64,000 bases of DNA from Delphinapterus leucas (lineage: Eukaryota > Chordata > Mammalia > Artiodactyla > Monodontidae). Location of the stretch: contig NW_022098001.1 in NCBI RefSeq assembly GCF_002288925.2, positions 8,063,825 through 8,127,824 on the forward strand. Direction: 5' to 3'. The position numbers and the translations under genes are program-made. Numbering within the stretch: position 1 is the stretch's first letter; every line of letters begins with the position of its first letter. Shown here in pieces: positions 1 through 12,829 of the stretch. Under the pieces are notes generated by a model. It did not search any database. It worked only from the letters and a program-made list of their open reading frames with translations, and had not been told where the DNA came from.

Positions 1-43
1 TCTCTCTGTCTCTTTGTCTCTCTCTCTCACACATACACATATA
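1..43. repeat. CT-rich then CA-rich microsatellite
   Basis: Imperfect (TCTC)n followed by a short CA run at the very start of the window. Position 44-830 holds AT-rich sequence in which I recognise no gene or repeat family. Confidence 0.8.
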
Positions 44-830
44 CTGAGGCTTTATCTTGAGATTGAATTATGAATTCTATTTTCCAAATAGAATATCTCA
101 TCTTATGCTGAGTCTTCAGCCCTTGGAGTTTAGCCTTTATCCACTTCAATTTCTTGTAGCTGATTTACTGTAGCTAGTTACTGACATACAATCACTTCAG
201 CTTCCCAGCCAAAGAAAAAAAAAGACTATGTTCAGACCCTCAACTTAAGAGCAAGATTTCAACAACTAACAATTATTCTTTCTTTGGGAATCTTGGCATT
301 TCCTCCAGTTATAGAATATGACTTTCAAATGGAAACTAATGAACCAATCATCCTAATCAGGGTTAATGTCACAATTTAAATGCCAATGATGTTAGTCATT
401 TCACTAGTAGCTACTTTCAATAATATCCCTCCTTTTGGTGCTTGCTAGAGGCAAATCACAAGAGATAACAGATACTTTCCATTGTTAGAACAAGGGTTGA
501 AATTGATTAGGAAGTTTCTACACTGAGCACTTGTCCTTAATGACTCTAACCTTTTGCCCTTGACCTAATCCATACACAAGTCCACGGAAATAAAATGAAT
601 CCAAAAGCCTGGAATGATACTGATAATCTTATGTTGCAGATGGTTATATTTGAGAAAGAGGGAATTCAATTAATTCAGTGAAAATATTATAATGCTCTCC
701 ACCACATAAAATGCAGTTTTTAAAAATAATAAATTTTAAAACAAAACTTACGTCTATTGAAATTAGGATAGTTCCACTTTGGATATATTAACTGCAAAAT
801 ATACTGATCCATTGACTGAAGAATAATCTC

Positions 831-835
<5 letters not shown>

Positions 836-884
<49 letters not shown>
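836..884. repeat. (CT)n microsatellite
   Basis: An almost pure CT dinucleotide run of about 49 bp, likely polymorphic. The flanks to 1230 show nothing recognisable. Confidence 0.95.
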
Positions 885-886
<2 letters not shown>

Positions 887-1234
887 GGGTGCCCTAGCTT
901 TGCTAGTGCCCTAAGCATGTTTAGTCCACCTATTAAGTAATCAAGGACTGAGAGGATTAGGGATATAATTAAGAAGCTGCTGGAAAGGCACATCATCAAG
1001 CACTAGAAACAACCATGAGGAAAAAGATGTCATAATGGAAAGTAGAAGAAAGAGGACAAGAAAATAATATTTTGAACGGAGATAATTTGTAGTGCTCACA
1101 ATCTATGAAACAACTAAAATTGGTTAAAATTGTGTGTGTGTATGTAAATTGAAATTCAAAATGTTAACAGTGATTATAGTTGAATTTTTATTTTCTTCTT
1201 TCTACTTTTTCACTTTTCAAATAGTCTTTAAGTT

Positions 1235-1460
1235 ACACATACTTAATGAGCCCCTACCATATGCCAGATAGTGTTCTAAGCCCCTGACATGGGTTAACAC
1301 ATTTATTCTTTGTTATAGCCTTAAAGTTAGGCAAGGTGACCATGCCCTTTACATAGACAGGGACACTGAACAGAGAGTGCTAAGTTGCTTGCCCAGGGTT
1401 ATGCAACAGTTAGCTTAGGCCAGGATGGCATCACAGAGCCTGAGCTCTTAAGCAACCTTC
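1235..1460 (-). repeat. MIR SINE fossil
   Basis: On the plus strand this reads as the reverse complement of MIR. The tail-side motif of a 'tactatgtgccag' type is followed by decayed matches to the 'aaggtcacacagc' core near 1390-1420. It is an ancient tRNA-derived SINE, heavily mutated. The following stretch to 2500 is AT-rich with two short open frames (1579-1794 and 1989-2192) that have no recognisable domain. Confidence 0.7.
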
Positions 1461-2510
1461 TCTGTTGCCAATTCTTCACTATGCTCTATTTTCATAATCA
1501 GAAAAAAAGTTACTTGAAAAGAGGGAACTAGAAAACAGACTGAATACAAGAGATTAATATGACAGGGAATTTTCTTACATGGAAGTAAATGAGATAATGT
1601 CAAAATTCAAAGTTCTAGAGAAACTGTGCAAAGGGGAAGTCTATAAGCTCCTTGAAGACAAAGATGACGTGTTTAAGTTATTTGTAGAATTCCAAGGTGC
1701 TGAAACATTCTGCAGGGTACACATGAGGCAGACAACACAAATAAATTGTATATGGGGAGGGATAGCAACTACTCCTCATCTACCTTTAGTTTGACACAGT
1801 CAGAAGCCATCTGTTTTTAAATATCCTGTACAAAAATATTAAATAATTGATGTAATAAAAATATACATTAAATAAGCAGGATATATTAAAAAACATTATA
1901 TTTCAATAGTGACCAAAATATAATTTTTAAAGAAAAGAATCATCTTAAAACCAAGTTAGCTTCAAAAATTAAAAAGAGAATCAGTTCTTTGGAGGAACTT
2001 ATCATGCTCAAATCTTTAGCAGCAAAAAAAGAAAACAAAAACCAAAAAAAACACAAGAGCCTCTTAAAAGGCTGCAGGACAGAGTTCTATCTCATGACCA
2101 TTTCACGTGTTTACTTTTCCCTCAAAGATTTCCCTGAACTGAGACACATAATAACGTGTAGTCAATGTAAAAACAGAAATTTTGTTTTCTGAAGATTTTG
2201 TTTTGTTTTCAAGAAGACAGAAAACAGAAGATTGGAATAGAGGAGAAACCAAAGTCAAGAAGGCTGCACCCCTACGCTGGTGCAGGAGAGGTTAATGCAT
2301 AAGTGAAAACTGGTTTTCCCACTGAGCCTGGTAGACTCTAACTCAGAGTCTTCAGCATCTATAACCAAGCCAGTCATAGGAACTAGCTACAGCGTTCACT
2401 TCTTAAACACAGGAGTTGGCTTTTGGGGGGGGCCCTAGCACCAGAAAGAAATAACTCGGTAAAACACCTAGAGTAACTTCAAGATCCCAAATGGAAACAA
2501 AGGTGGAGGC

Positions 2511-2532
2511 GGGGGGGGGGGGGGGTGGGGGG
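2511..2532. repeat. Poly-G run
   Basis: Fifteen G, one T, six G. It could form a G-quadruplex. Run length may be unreliable in the assembly. Confidence 0.9.
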
Positions 2533-2755
2533 CGTGGATACTTAGCTTAAAACAACGGGAAAACCCTCCAATTTGTCCTACCCAAGTTTGCCCCCTGGGA
2601 CCTCACCTGTATATATGCAAAGGAAACCTCCAGGTACCCTCAGCACCCGTGACCACTCCTTCCACTTAAGAGAACAGCCCACCCTAGGAAGAGTGAGCTC
2701 CGCTCTGCTAACAAACCCTGGCAGCTCTGAAAGGTGAGCAGTCCAGCTCTTTATT

Positions 2756-2972
2756 GTTTTTTGTTTTGTTTTGTTTTTTGCGGTACGCGGGCCTCTCACT
2801 GTTGCAGCCTCTCCCGTTGCGGAGCACAGGCTCCGGACGCGCATACCCAGCGGCCATGGTTCACGGGTCCAGCTGCTCCGTAGCATGTGGGATCCTCCCG
2901 GACCGGGGCACGAACCCACGTCCCCTGCATCGGCAGGCGGACTCTCAACCACTGCGCCACCAGGGAAGCCCG
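2756..2972 (-). mobile_element. CHR SINE, long-GC subtype, minus strand
   Basis: A T-rich tail precedes the reversed body, which ends in the reversed head 'ccaccagggaagcc'. Flanking copies agctctttatt (2745-2755) and aactctttatt (2974-2984) are the target-site duplication, 10 of 11 matching. It lies in the sense orientation relative to GRHL2, unlike the other intronic copies. Short frames on both strands here are repeat translations. Confidence 0.9.
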
Positions 2973-3029
2973 CAACTCTTTATTCTTAATAGGAGAACTA
3001 AGAATAACCAGATATTTAAGGAAAACTAA

Positions 3030-3985
3030 CATGAACAAAAGAGAGGCCCAAGATGAACAAAACGTCTTGTTGATGAGGAAAATAATTAATGTCAGATATA
3101 GAAAATAATGTTAAAAAGAAGATACTGCATGTGCAAAGCAGGCTACTATGAAAAAGAAATCATCACAAAACAAGATACATAATTTCTGAAATAAAAATAA
3201 AACTTTGTTTGAGAGTTGCATAGAGAAGAGCTGGAAAAAAAAGTCATGATCTGGGAGAGCTAAGCAAGCGTTTTTCCAGTTTCTAAAGAAAAAGAAAGAA
3301 TTTATGAGACAAAGTTAAAAGGTATGCAGAATAGATTCAGGGGTATAATGTTCAACTGATAAGAGTTACAGAAGAAAGCAAGAGGATGAAAGGGAAAAAT
3401 AAATAATTAAAGAAATAATAGAAGAAAATGTCCTCCAGCTGACAAAAACTTGAGCCTTGGGAATGAAAGGCCCCAAAATGCTAAAAAGGATAATAAAAAG
3501 AAACACATCTATCCATATCCTAGCAAAATTTCTATGTTAAAGATTAAATGAAAAATGCTACAAATACCAAGTAACTTTCAACAAAACAAGAAACAGTCAA
3601 CCAATAAACTTCTCATCTGCTAAATGCTGCAAGACAAGAGAAAGGGGATTTGAACATACAATTCTGAACACACCAAAAGATCAATTAGTGTGATGGCAAA
3701 ATAAAGACATGTTTGGTCATAAAAGGATTCAAAAACTATTCTACTCCTATATCCCTTTTGAAAGAATTATCTCTCAATTCAAAATGAAAAACAAGGCATT
3801 CAGGGTAGAAAAGAAAACTGATATAGCAATCAGAATATCAAATAAATCAGTAAAATGTTAAATTACTTGTAACTAATTTCTGATCATGGAAATGAAATTT
3901 AAGCCACTAGGAAAGAATTCTTAAAGATAATAATACCAAACTGGAATGAAATATCTGAGAGGGGATAGGAGATTGTTTAAAAGTG
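3030..3985 (+). repeat. Old L1/HAL1-like LINE fossil
   Basis: Strongly A-rich on the plus strand, with phrases typical of mammalian L1/HAL1 open-frame remnants (long runs of aaagaa-rich codons, 'cagctgacaaaaactt'). No intact frame remains. Family assignment is from general resemblance only. Confidence 0.4.
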
Positions 3986-3999
3986 TCCCGAAGATTTTG

Positions 4000-4500
4000 G
4001 GACTTCCCCCGCAGTGCAGTGGTTAAGACTTTGCCTTCCGGGCTTCCCTGGTGGCGCAGTGGTTAAGAATCTGCCTGCCAATGCAGGGGACATGGGTTTG
4101 AGCCCTGGGCCGGGAAGATCCCACATGCCGTGGAGCAGCTAAGCACGTGTGCCACAACTACTTAGCCTGTGCTCTAGAGCCCGTGAGCCACAACTACTGA
4201 AGCCCACGAACCTAGAGCCTGTGCTCTGCAATAAGAGAAGCCACCGCAATGAGAAGCCTGCGCACAGCAACAAAGACCCAACTCAGCCAAAAATTAATTA
4301 ATTAATTAAAAAAAGACTTTGCCTTCCAATGCAGGGGATGCAGGTTCGATCCCTGGTCGGGGAGCTAATATTCCACATGCCTCGTGGCCAAAACATAAAA
4401 CAGAAGCAATACTGTAACAAATTCAATACAGACTCTAAAAATGGTCCACATCAAAAAAAATCCTGAAAAAAAAAATTTAAACATAAATAAATAAATAAAG
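4000..4500 (+). mobile_element. CHR SINE (short, older), split by a second SINE
   Basis: The head lies at 4000-4039 and the body resumes at 4328, followed by a long A-rich tail to about 4500. Direct repeats tcccgaagattttg (3986-3999) and tcctgaagattttg (4503-4516) flank the whole, 13 of 14 matching. The interruption at 4040-4312 is a younger SINE. Confidence 0.9.
4040..4312 (+). mobile_element. CHR SINE inserted inside another CHR SINE
   Basis: A full SINE from gggcttccctgg to an (ATTA)n/A-rich tail. It is flanked by a perfect 15-bp duplication, aagactttgccttcc (4025-4039 and 4313-4327), which is itself part of the older SINE. This dates the two insertions relative to each other. Confidence 0.95.
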
Positions 4501-4646
4501 TATCCTGAAGATTTTGCTTCGTATGGAGGAAGAACAATGGATAATGATTAATTCCTGATATTGACAGAAAATATTTTTAAATGTGTTTATTAAAAATTCA
4601 GTGGTAACAATTACTAGGATAAAGATAGGATGGAGAAATTTTAAAG

Positions 4647-6118
4647 CAGCAATTTTCATTATATGGTCTGCAGACCTCTAAGGGTCTCTTAGATTTCAGG
4701 GATCCATAAGGTCAAAACTATTTTCATAATGATACTAAGACATTTGCCTTTTCACTATATTGACATTTGCACTGATGGTACAAAACTAATAGTGGGTAAA
4801 AGTTCTGGTTCCTGACATGAATCAAGGCAGTGACATCAAGGTGTCCTTGAGTCACTGTATTCTTAGCAACACACATTCACAATAAAAACAAAACAATCAA
4901 ACACAAGAACAAAAGATGCTAGTTTCGTTTCAGAATGTCCTTAACAAAGTAGTATAAAATATTAATTTTATGAAACTCAAACTTTGAGTACACATCTTCT
5001 TAATATTCTGTGTGACCAAGTGGGCAGTACACAGAAAGCACTCCTTTTGCATACTGAACAACAATGATTGCCTCAGAGAAAGTACTTGTGCAATTGTTTA
5101 AGTTGAAAATGAACTGGATGTTTTTTTCATAGAAAGACTAACAGGCCAACATCTATGTTTTCAGACTTGGGTGTTTGGCCAACATTTTCTCAAATATAAA
5201 ACCAAGTGTGAGTCTATCACTTCAAGGAAAACAACTGACAGTCTTTGTTGCCAATGATAAAATTTAAACTTTTAAGAATTTTTGAAAACTTGTTTGCACC
5301 ACTATTGACAACTTCCTAATACCTTAAGATTTTCTGATGAGCTAGAAGGAGATATTAGTGCATGTGATTTTTTGCTAATGTATCATGAAACATGTTAACA
5401 TTTGGAAGGTATGAATAACTCTGTCAACCAACATTTCCAAACGTCAATGTCTGACATTGCAAAAATCACACACAGGTAAAAGAACCACTCAAAGTGCAAA
5501 ACAGACATAGGGATTTTAATGTAAGAGAGTACAGAAAGTTCACTGTATGATTTCAGTTTCCACATTGCAACTAACCTTTAAGAAACTATCATCTGCCAAA
5601 TTTTGATGCAGTATCCAAGTATCTACAATTATCTGAAAAGGCTATGAAGATACGTTTTCCTTTTCCATCTGACTATCAGTGTGGAGCAGGATTTTCTTCA
5701 TATGTATTTCAACCAAATTAACATTTTGCAACAGACTGAATGAAGCAGATATGAGAATCCAGCTGTCATCTATGAAACCAGACATTAAAGAGAATTATAA
5801 AAATGTAAATCAATACCACTCTTCTCACTAAATTCCTTTGTTTTGGAAATTTTAATTAGTTTTCATTTTTAAATGTTACGTTAAACATTTCATTTGTAAA
5901 TGTTATGTTAATAACATTGTTAATATGCAATGGGTTAATATGCAATCATTATTTTAACTGAATCATAAAATATATTTTATATTTCTCATCTTTAATTTCT
6001 AGTATGGTAAACTGTAATAGATATATATAAATAACCCACACAAACACATGGTTTTTAGGGACTTCAACAATTTAAGAGTGTAAAGCGATTCTGAGAACAA
6101 AAAGTTTGAGGACCACTG
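4647..6118 (-). mobile_element. hAT-type DNA transposon fossil (Zaphod-like)
   Basis: The right end, reversed, reads cagtggtcctcaaacttttt, the classic terminus of mammalian hAT elements. The left end begins cagcaattttcattatatgg, a decayed partner terminus. The interior in reverse orientation resembles the Zaphod (hAT-Tip100) consensus as I recall it. No transposase frame survives, and I could not see a clean 8-bp duplication. The family name is from memory and needs a library match. Confidence 0.6.
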
Positions 6119-6224
6119 TTCTAGAAAATCACTAGAGAAAAATAATGGAAAAAAGAAATATTGATCAATGAAGCAAAGTAAGCAAAAATAAAAATGATGA
6201 CATAACATGGGAAAAATAAGACCT

Positions 6225-6965
6225 TACAATTTCAGCATTGCAATAAGTAAAAATGAGTTAACTCTACTTTTAAAAGAGATTTTTTCAAACTGAATTTTAA
6301 ATCGAAAGTATTCTTTTTAAGCACCCATGACACATAAGAAAATTGACCCTGTAGCAAAGCCATTAAGCAAGAATATCCATTTCAAAGAATTCTTATGAAA
6401 CCGACTAAATTCTCTGACCACAGCATAATTAAATTTTAAGCCAATAACAAAAAGATGAACTTTAAACACCATATGTTTAGAAATTATAAGATATTCTTCC
6501 AAATATTCATAGATCAAAAAAATCAAGGGAATCTTAAAAATTAAAACAGAATAATAAAATAAATCCCACATGTGATGGGATATAGATAAATCAGCACTTA
6601 GAGGTAATTTCATAGCTTTAAATGCTTATACTAGAAATGAACAAAAGTGAAAGTTAAAGAGCTAAGCATACAATATATTAGAAAAAAATAATAGAATTAA
6701 TCCAAAGAAAGAAGGATATACTAAAGATAAAAACATAAATTAATGAAGTAAAGGCATGAGAGAAAGGGCAACTTACGACAAAAGTTGGTTCTTTGAAATG
6801 ACAAAGAAAACTATCAAACTGGCAAGGATAATCAAATATTAGGGAAATAAAGGAGACTTTCAGATGGAGCACAAAAAAAGAGAATACCTTGATGTTAATA
6901 AATTTGAAACTTAGACAAAATGGAAATATTTCTAGAAAAATGTAAATAATCAAAACTGATTCAGT
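6225..6965 (+). mobile_element. L1 ORF2 fossil
   Basis: Contains degenerate L1 reverse-transcriptase-region phrases such as 'gaccacagcataattaaatt', 'gaggtaatttcatagc' and 'ttggttctttgaaatgac'. It is riddled with stops, so there is no coding capacity. Reverse-strand frames here (6317-7091) are shadows of A-rich DNA. Confidence 0.6.
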
Positions 6966-8080
6966 GGAGAAACCTGGCAGCCACTTTCTTAACCAAGCGA
7001 TAAACGTTAATATCATGAGTGATGTCAGGAACACCGTGACATGATATGATGAGGACACTTCACCTCTGTGGTCCTCTTTGCAAAAATCCACAACTCCAGG
7101 CTAAATAAACGTTGAGAAAAACATCAGACAAACCCAATGGAGGGACATTCTACTAAACTCCTGAGTCTGGATGACTATCACATCGACCATGTTAAAACTA
7201 ATAATATGTGAGTAAATAAATAAGGTTATGAAACAGAAAAACAAACAAAAAGAGAAGAAAATCAACTTTTGGAGGTGAAACTGTGAGTGATTTGCCTTCA
7301 GTAATTCTCCTTTGATTTTGCTTATACAACTGTATATGAATGGAAGAAAAGACCATCCAGCTAACAGAGAGAAGTACTGCGCTTCTATAAGCAGTCTCTG
7401 TAAGTTTGGGGGAACTAACGAGTTTGGGCATTTCCTTTCTGTGGCATCCAGAATTCTTATTTCCCTTTCTCTGTTCCAGACATAAAAGCTGATCACAGCA
7501 ACCATTATATAATTCCCCACTCTAAAGCACGAAGCTTCCACCTTTCTTTCTCCCTGTTTTTCTTTTAAAAATAGATTTCTACTCTGTGAACCCTCCCAGT
7601 TTATGACCAAAAGGCCTACTTAAGAAAGAAATGAAACTCAAAAGAGCATCTTGTATTTTATGCAACTTAAATTCCAAAAATACTCAAAGCTAGATATAAC
7701 TTTTATATATGGGTATTTGCAAGGATTGCCGATGGTCTGAGGTACAAGTTGTTTTTGTGTTTATAAACAGAATCATAGCATGTAAGTGCTGAAAGAAACC
7801 TTCATGATTACTTCCCTCAAACTTTTCGTTTTACAAATGGGGAAACTGAGGTCCAGAGCGATCATACCACTTCCTTAAGACTACACAGGTATCTTTGTTA
7901 ACATCAAAATGATTAAATCACAAGTTGCTGGAAGACACATACACTACTGTCTAATTTGAAGCACTTGCGGACACATAAATGCTCTTCTATTTGAGGATAA
8001 AGTGGAAATTACATGCATCTTCAGGCAAAAGGTTCCCTCCTCCACCCACCCTCTCCCCTTAATCTCCCCCTCAATTAATT
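6966..8080. other. Mostly unassigned intronic sequence
   Basis: No gene seen. A short ancient repeat-like patch lies at about 7775-7900, with a 'ttacaaatggggaaactgagg' type motif shared by MIR-class repeats. The minus-strand frame at 7101-7610 (169 codons) has no recognisable domain and lies in the same strand as GRHL2 but without exon signals I could support. Confidence 0.5.
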
Positions 8081-8639
8081 GAACAAACCTCTCTTGAGCT
8101 CCTACTGTGCAACAGGCACTGATCTAGGTGCAGGGGATACAGTGGTGATCAAGAGAGGCAAAGTCTCTGCCATTTGCTCATTCATTCATTCAAGTAATCT
8201 TACCACCAGAGCTTCCTCTAGAAGCTAAGAAAAATCTCATCCCAGTGCTCACACTTTGAGGTCCTCTTATAACAACAGGCTCTCACTCTTAGATATGTGA
8301 GTCCAGGTATAAAGACATAATAGAAAATTGTATCATAGAGGGCATGGATTTTCATATACTGGAGGCACTTCTATTTATAAATCTTGGAAATTAAAAATAC
8401 ATTGATTCAACAAGCTTGAGTGCTTACTACGGGCTGGTATTGCTCTGAGTACTGGGATACAGTGATGAAAAGACAGACCCAACACCCTGGCGAAGCTTTT
8501 ACAGAAGAATACACAGTTGTAGATGTGACAAGTGTTAACAAAGAAAAAGCCTGGAGTGCTATGAGAAAACATGTCCTGAGGGTTCCTGTGGTGGCCATGA
8601 ACACCTCACGTCCTCCAACCACAGAAAACGTTATTGATC

Positions 8640-9030
8640 AAGGAGCCCACTGCTGACTCTGAAATCAACCACATTTGTGTGGAGGCCACACTTCCTCATA
8701 GCTCCTAGGCAGTGAAGACACATGGCAGGACTAGGAAGGCAGGTCCAATCTGGGAAGGCAGGGGACCCCTCTGACGGCTGACTTTGGCTTGAAGACTCCC
8801 GGTGCCCTTGCCAAATCTTCCTTCGATTGCAAGCAGTCGTGGAGGCTTCCACGCAAACATGCCTTCCCTCTCTCCTCCCCTCGGAGTCAGACTTGGATCA
8901 TGGTCTGACAGCCCTTCCCATCTTTACCAGTTCCCTCCCCATTTTTTCACACGAGTGGTTACCCTAATAAAATCCTTGTATGTTTAATCCCATCTTGGAG
9001 TCGTCAGCTTGGAGAGCCCAGACTAACACA
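8640..9030 (+). repeat. Unassigned element with AATAAA and ACACA end
   Basis: A more GC-rich segment interrupting the L2. It ends with AATAAA (8967) and, some 60 bp later, 'gactaacaca', the shape of an LTR or retroposon 3' end. A related terminus occurs at 18520-18590. I could not name the family. Confidence 0.35.
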
Positions 9031-9494
9031 GATCTAATTTAGATTGAGATGGGGCTGCATAAGAGTGGATTACTGGGGAAGTGACACTTAAACTGAGACT
9101 TGAAGGAGGAGGAACTAGTCAGAAAAAAAAAAAAAAAAAAAAAAAGGAGAGGTGAAGGAGTGGCATGACAGGAACAGCATGCACTGAGGCAGCGTGGAGC
9201 TTCTTCCAGTTGAGGAACTAAATGAAGGGCAGTGTAGCTGGAGCATAAGGTTTCAAGAAGGAAGAGAGCTGTGTCTGATGAAGCTTAAGAGATAGGCAGA
9301 GGCCAGATTATGCAAGGATTTGTAATTCACTTTAAGGATTTTAAATTTTATTCTAAGTGCATTGGAAAGGCAGGCAAGGTCTTTAGCAACAGACCAACTT
9401 GGTTAAATGTGTGTTTTAAAAAGAGCACACTGGCTGCAGTGAATGGATTAAAAAAAAGAAGAAGAAGTACTAGGAGATCAAGAAAGAGGCTACT

Positions 9495-9631
9495 GGGACT
9501 TCCCTGGCAGTCCAGTGGTTAAGACTCTGTGCTCCCAATGCAGGGGGCACGGGTTCAATCCCTGGTTGGGGAACTAAGATCCCACATGCCATATGGCATG
9601 GCCTAAATCAATAAATAAATACATAAAAAGA
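9495..9631 (+). mobile_element. CHR SINE, short subtype
   Basis: Head gggacttccctggcagtcc, then an A-rich (AAAT)n tail. A perfect 15-bp duplication, aagaaagaggctact, lies at 9480-9494 and 9632-9646. It is inserted in the antisense L2. Confidence 0.95.
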
Positions 9632-9925
9632 AAGAAAGAGGCTACTGAAATTGTCCAGGAGAGAGATAAATTAAGGATTATTTTCTACCTAATGAAAAAA
9701 AAATCATTTTCATAGGGTCTCCCTTAAGAGTACATAGCCCTTTTCCTTATCTGAAGGCATTCGATATTTTATGCCTTATTCTTTATTTAGGTATAAGTCT
9801 TAACCTCTACCATCTTTATGCAAGTGGATATTATGTCTTACTCAATTTGTAATCTCACATAGCATGTGTTAGTCTATTTTCTCCAAAATTAACAGAAATA
9901 TTCAATGGTAAAAACATTAGAATCA

Positions 9926-10290
9926 GGGCTTCCCTGGTGGCGCAGTGGTTAAGAATCCACCTGCCAGTGCAGGAGACACAGGTTCGAGCCCTGGTCCGGG
10001 AAGATCCCACCTGCTGCAGAGCAAGAAAGCCCGTGCGCCACAACTACTGAGCCTGAGCTCTAAAGCCCACGCGCCGCAACTACTGAGACTGTGTGCCACA
10101 ACTACTAAAGCCCACACACCTAGAGCCCGTGCTCCACAACAAGAGAAGCCACTGCAATGAGAAGCCCGCGCATCACAACGAAGAGTAGCCCCCTCTCACT
10201 GCAACTAGAGAAAGCCCCCAAGCAGCAACGAAGACCCAACGCAGCCAAAAAAATTAAATAAATAAAAATAAATAAATTTATAAAAAAAAA
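9926..10290 (+). mobile_element. CHR SINE, long subtype
   Basis: Full-length head, an extended 'gccacaactactga' repeat-bearing body and an (AAAT)n/poly-A tail. Duplications attagaatc lie at 9916-9924 and 10293-10301. Open frames on both strands are SINE translations. Confidence 0.93.
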
Positions 10291-12820
10291 AAATTAGAAT
10301 CCAACTCCATCTGTAATAGATAAGGAAATAAATGAGAGATCCACATTACACAGGAAGTAATGGGAAAGCCCATACAAAGTCCACACTAAACACAATGATT
10401 ACACAAGATGTCCCTTCTGCAAAACAAAATAGGGCATGTGAATGGGTTTACTATATAATAAACTTGACCTAAAACAAAAATGCTAGAAAAAACAAAAATC
10501 AGTTAAACTTTAGTTTGCCTTATTAGAATTTAGACGGGCTTCTAAAAACACGATCAGGAAAATAAGAATCGAAGTTATTCCTTTGGCCTTAGATCTGTGC
10601 TTGAAGTTAAAAATTAATTTTAAAGCTGTACATGTTACGTGAATGTATGAATATGTGAATGTATACATACATGAATCTTTATACATACATACTTAGGGGT
10701 GGGGTTGGTTGTGTGACGTGGGTGAAGGGGAGTAGGGTGGAGAGAAGCGGCAAGAAAAGGAAAGAGGAAGACACAAAAAACACTGTATAATATGATCACA
10801 CTCAAGCATTTACATAAATTATGTGGGTATGCAAAATTATGCACATGTAAAGAAATTTTACAGGAAGAAAGGAAAGAAGGAAAGGAGAGAGGGATGGTGG
10901 GAGGAAGAAGGAAAGAAGGGAATTGAAAGAATTTCTCTTCCAATGATATCGGAATATAAATGATATTGGGGCAAATAGTTGAGGTGTTTGATTTCATTTG
11001 TGTATTTACTTATTTAAGTAAGACTCTTACTTGAAATCATTACAATAAATCCCAGGCAATTCTTTAGTTAGGTTTAGTATTCAACTACATATAAAAAAAC
11101 AGCTTGAATACCAGCTTAGGAAAACTCTTTGAGAGAAATCATTATCTCCCCTATCAGACTTTAGGAGAAACGGCAAGAACTTGGGGTATTTCTAGTCTGG
11201 GAGAAAAGAGAAGAAACACAAAATGATCTCAACCACGTGGAGGTAGCTGTCATTGGCTAAGAGTGAATCATTCTGTATTGAAGGGACATTGATAGAAGGA
11301 TAACATGTTGTTCTGATGACTAGGCAAGGAAGCACTGGCAGAAATGTCTTAGAAAGGACCAGGAGCCTGCAGAATGGGTCTTGGGAGCAAACACGGGGGA
11401 GAGACAGAACCAAGTGAAGAGGAGACTCTGTGTGGGCATCACTTATTAAACCATACTTGTAGTTTTCTAATGGGAAGAGTCACATGTAAGTATAATAAGT
11501 ACTGATTAGAAGCAGGGCAATGTGTGATGTAGGTGTCTCCACCTTGGCGGAAGATGTGCAGGAGAGTTCAGAAAGGGCCATGCTCTACCGTGGACAAAGC
11601 ACGAGATCACAGGGGATGAGCCCGTGTTGTAAATAAGGCCATCTTGAGCCTGGAAGTTCTAGAACATTTAGGATTCTACAGACACATTGACTCTCCTGCT
11701 GGCCATGTGACAGGGTCACAAGATGTTGGTGAACTCAAGTTGCCTTGCCTCTTCTACCTGGTTTCACTGCTTCATGAAAATGTGCAATTCTAGTTCCCAA
11801 CTTTAGTCTCCCAGCGGACGCTAGCCAAACTCGTGTCAAGCCCATTAGAAAGAGGCGGGGTTGCACGCGGCAGAAAACTTACCAGAAATTGTAGCCACTT
11901 AATTGCAATGCTTATGAAACTTGTATCAGACTACTTCACATGTACATGGATGTCTGAAGAAAAGACAAATATCAGTGTTGTACGTTTTATATCATTTGAC
12001 CTTCTTCAACCTTTGTCTGCTTTGTCTGCCTTGTCACTGAGGAAAGTGAGCATTTTTTAAAATTACACAGACTCCTCAACAAATGTTAGAATATTGCCCA
12101 GTGAACGTGTCCTGCAGAGCTCAGTCAAACACAGTGAGCAGCCTGGTTTCTTTGACAGAAAGAGGTCACTGGAGTGACAGCACAGCCCTTTGTCCCAGTG
12201 GCTTCTGCAACCTGTTGGGGTTATAGAGGCAGCTGTCTGGACAGTCCCTGCTGGCTTCATCCTGGGTGCTCTGGTCCAGCCAGAGAGGTCAAGGGAGTGG
12301 AAGAAGGAGCTAGCACTAAATATCCCTAGTGGCGAAGAAAGACAGAACTGAAAACAAAATGGCAGATAAATGCAGCAAGACCCTCTGAAGGAGGAAAAAC
12401 CAGGGAAGGGGCAGGAAGAAGCCTGTCGAAAGCTCCAGGTGACGTTTCATGACAACTTTCCACTGTGAACTATGAACAATGGTGCCAACACTCTCAGGTA
12501 CCCTTTTCTTTCAACCCTAGTGGCTGACGGGAGTGAGAATGGAAAGGATGCGAACAACCAAAGCAACTGTCTCCGTCTCCAACAGAAACAGAAGCCCCAG
12601 GACCCCGAGGTCAAGTAGGGGACAGACCTAAAACCCAAAGGCAGGAAAGAGAATGCCTTCCTGCAGATGTGGAGTGAACTCGATACAGAACATTTAACCA
12701 AGTCACTCAGAGGCTACACAAGGCCAAGCTGAGCGTTCCCACCCTGCCCCATCTTCAAATGCCCAGGCTCCAAGCCAGCCTTGAAAGGGCATGCAAACAT
12801 GTCTCAGATGGCAGAAAGAC
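10291..12820. other. Unassigned intronic sequence with a purine microsatellite
   Basis: A GGAA-rich purine tract lies at about 10860-10925. I recognise no gene or clear repeat family in 10300-10855 or 10930-12820. Frames here are short and without domain features. Confidence 0.5.
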
Positions 12821-12829
12821 AGTAAAGAA

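Larger units (their letters stand above)
8082..9720 (-). mobile_element. L2 LINE fossil, antisense, interrupted
   Basis: Plus-strand text shows reverse-complement L2 landmarks in order: 'gtgcaacaggcactgatcta' (about 8106), 'tgatgaaaagacag' (8463), 'cttaaactgagacttgaagg' (9087), 'ggccagattatgcaaggatt' (9301) and 'agagcacactggctgcagtg' (9422). It continues with 'gaggctactgaaattgtcca' after the SINE at 9495. A separate element seems inserted between about 8640 and 9030. Confidence 0.65.

Noticed and set aside
7101..7610. 169-codon minus-strand frame on the GRHL2 strand
   Set aside because: I considered a GRHL2 or nested-gene exon, but there is no similarity I recognise and no convincing exon boundaries.
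8640..9030. Possible endogenous retrovirus LTR
   Set aside because: Only the 3' end shape (AATAAA, then ACACA) fits. I saw no paired LTR, primer-binding site or viral gene remnants, so I left the family open.
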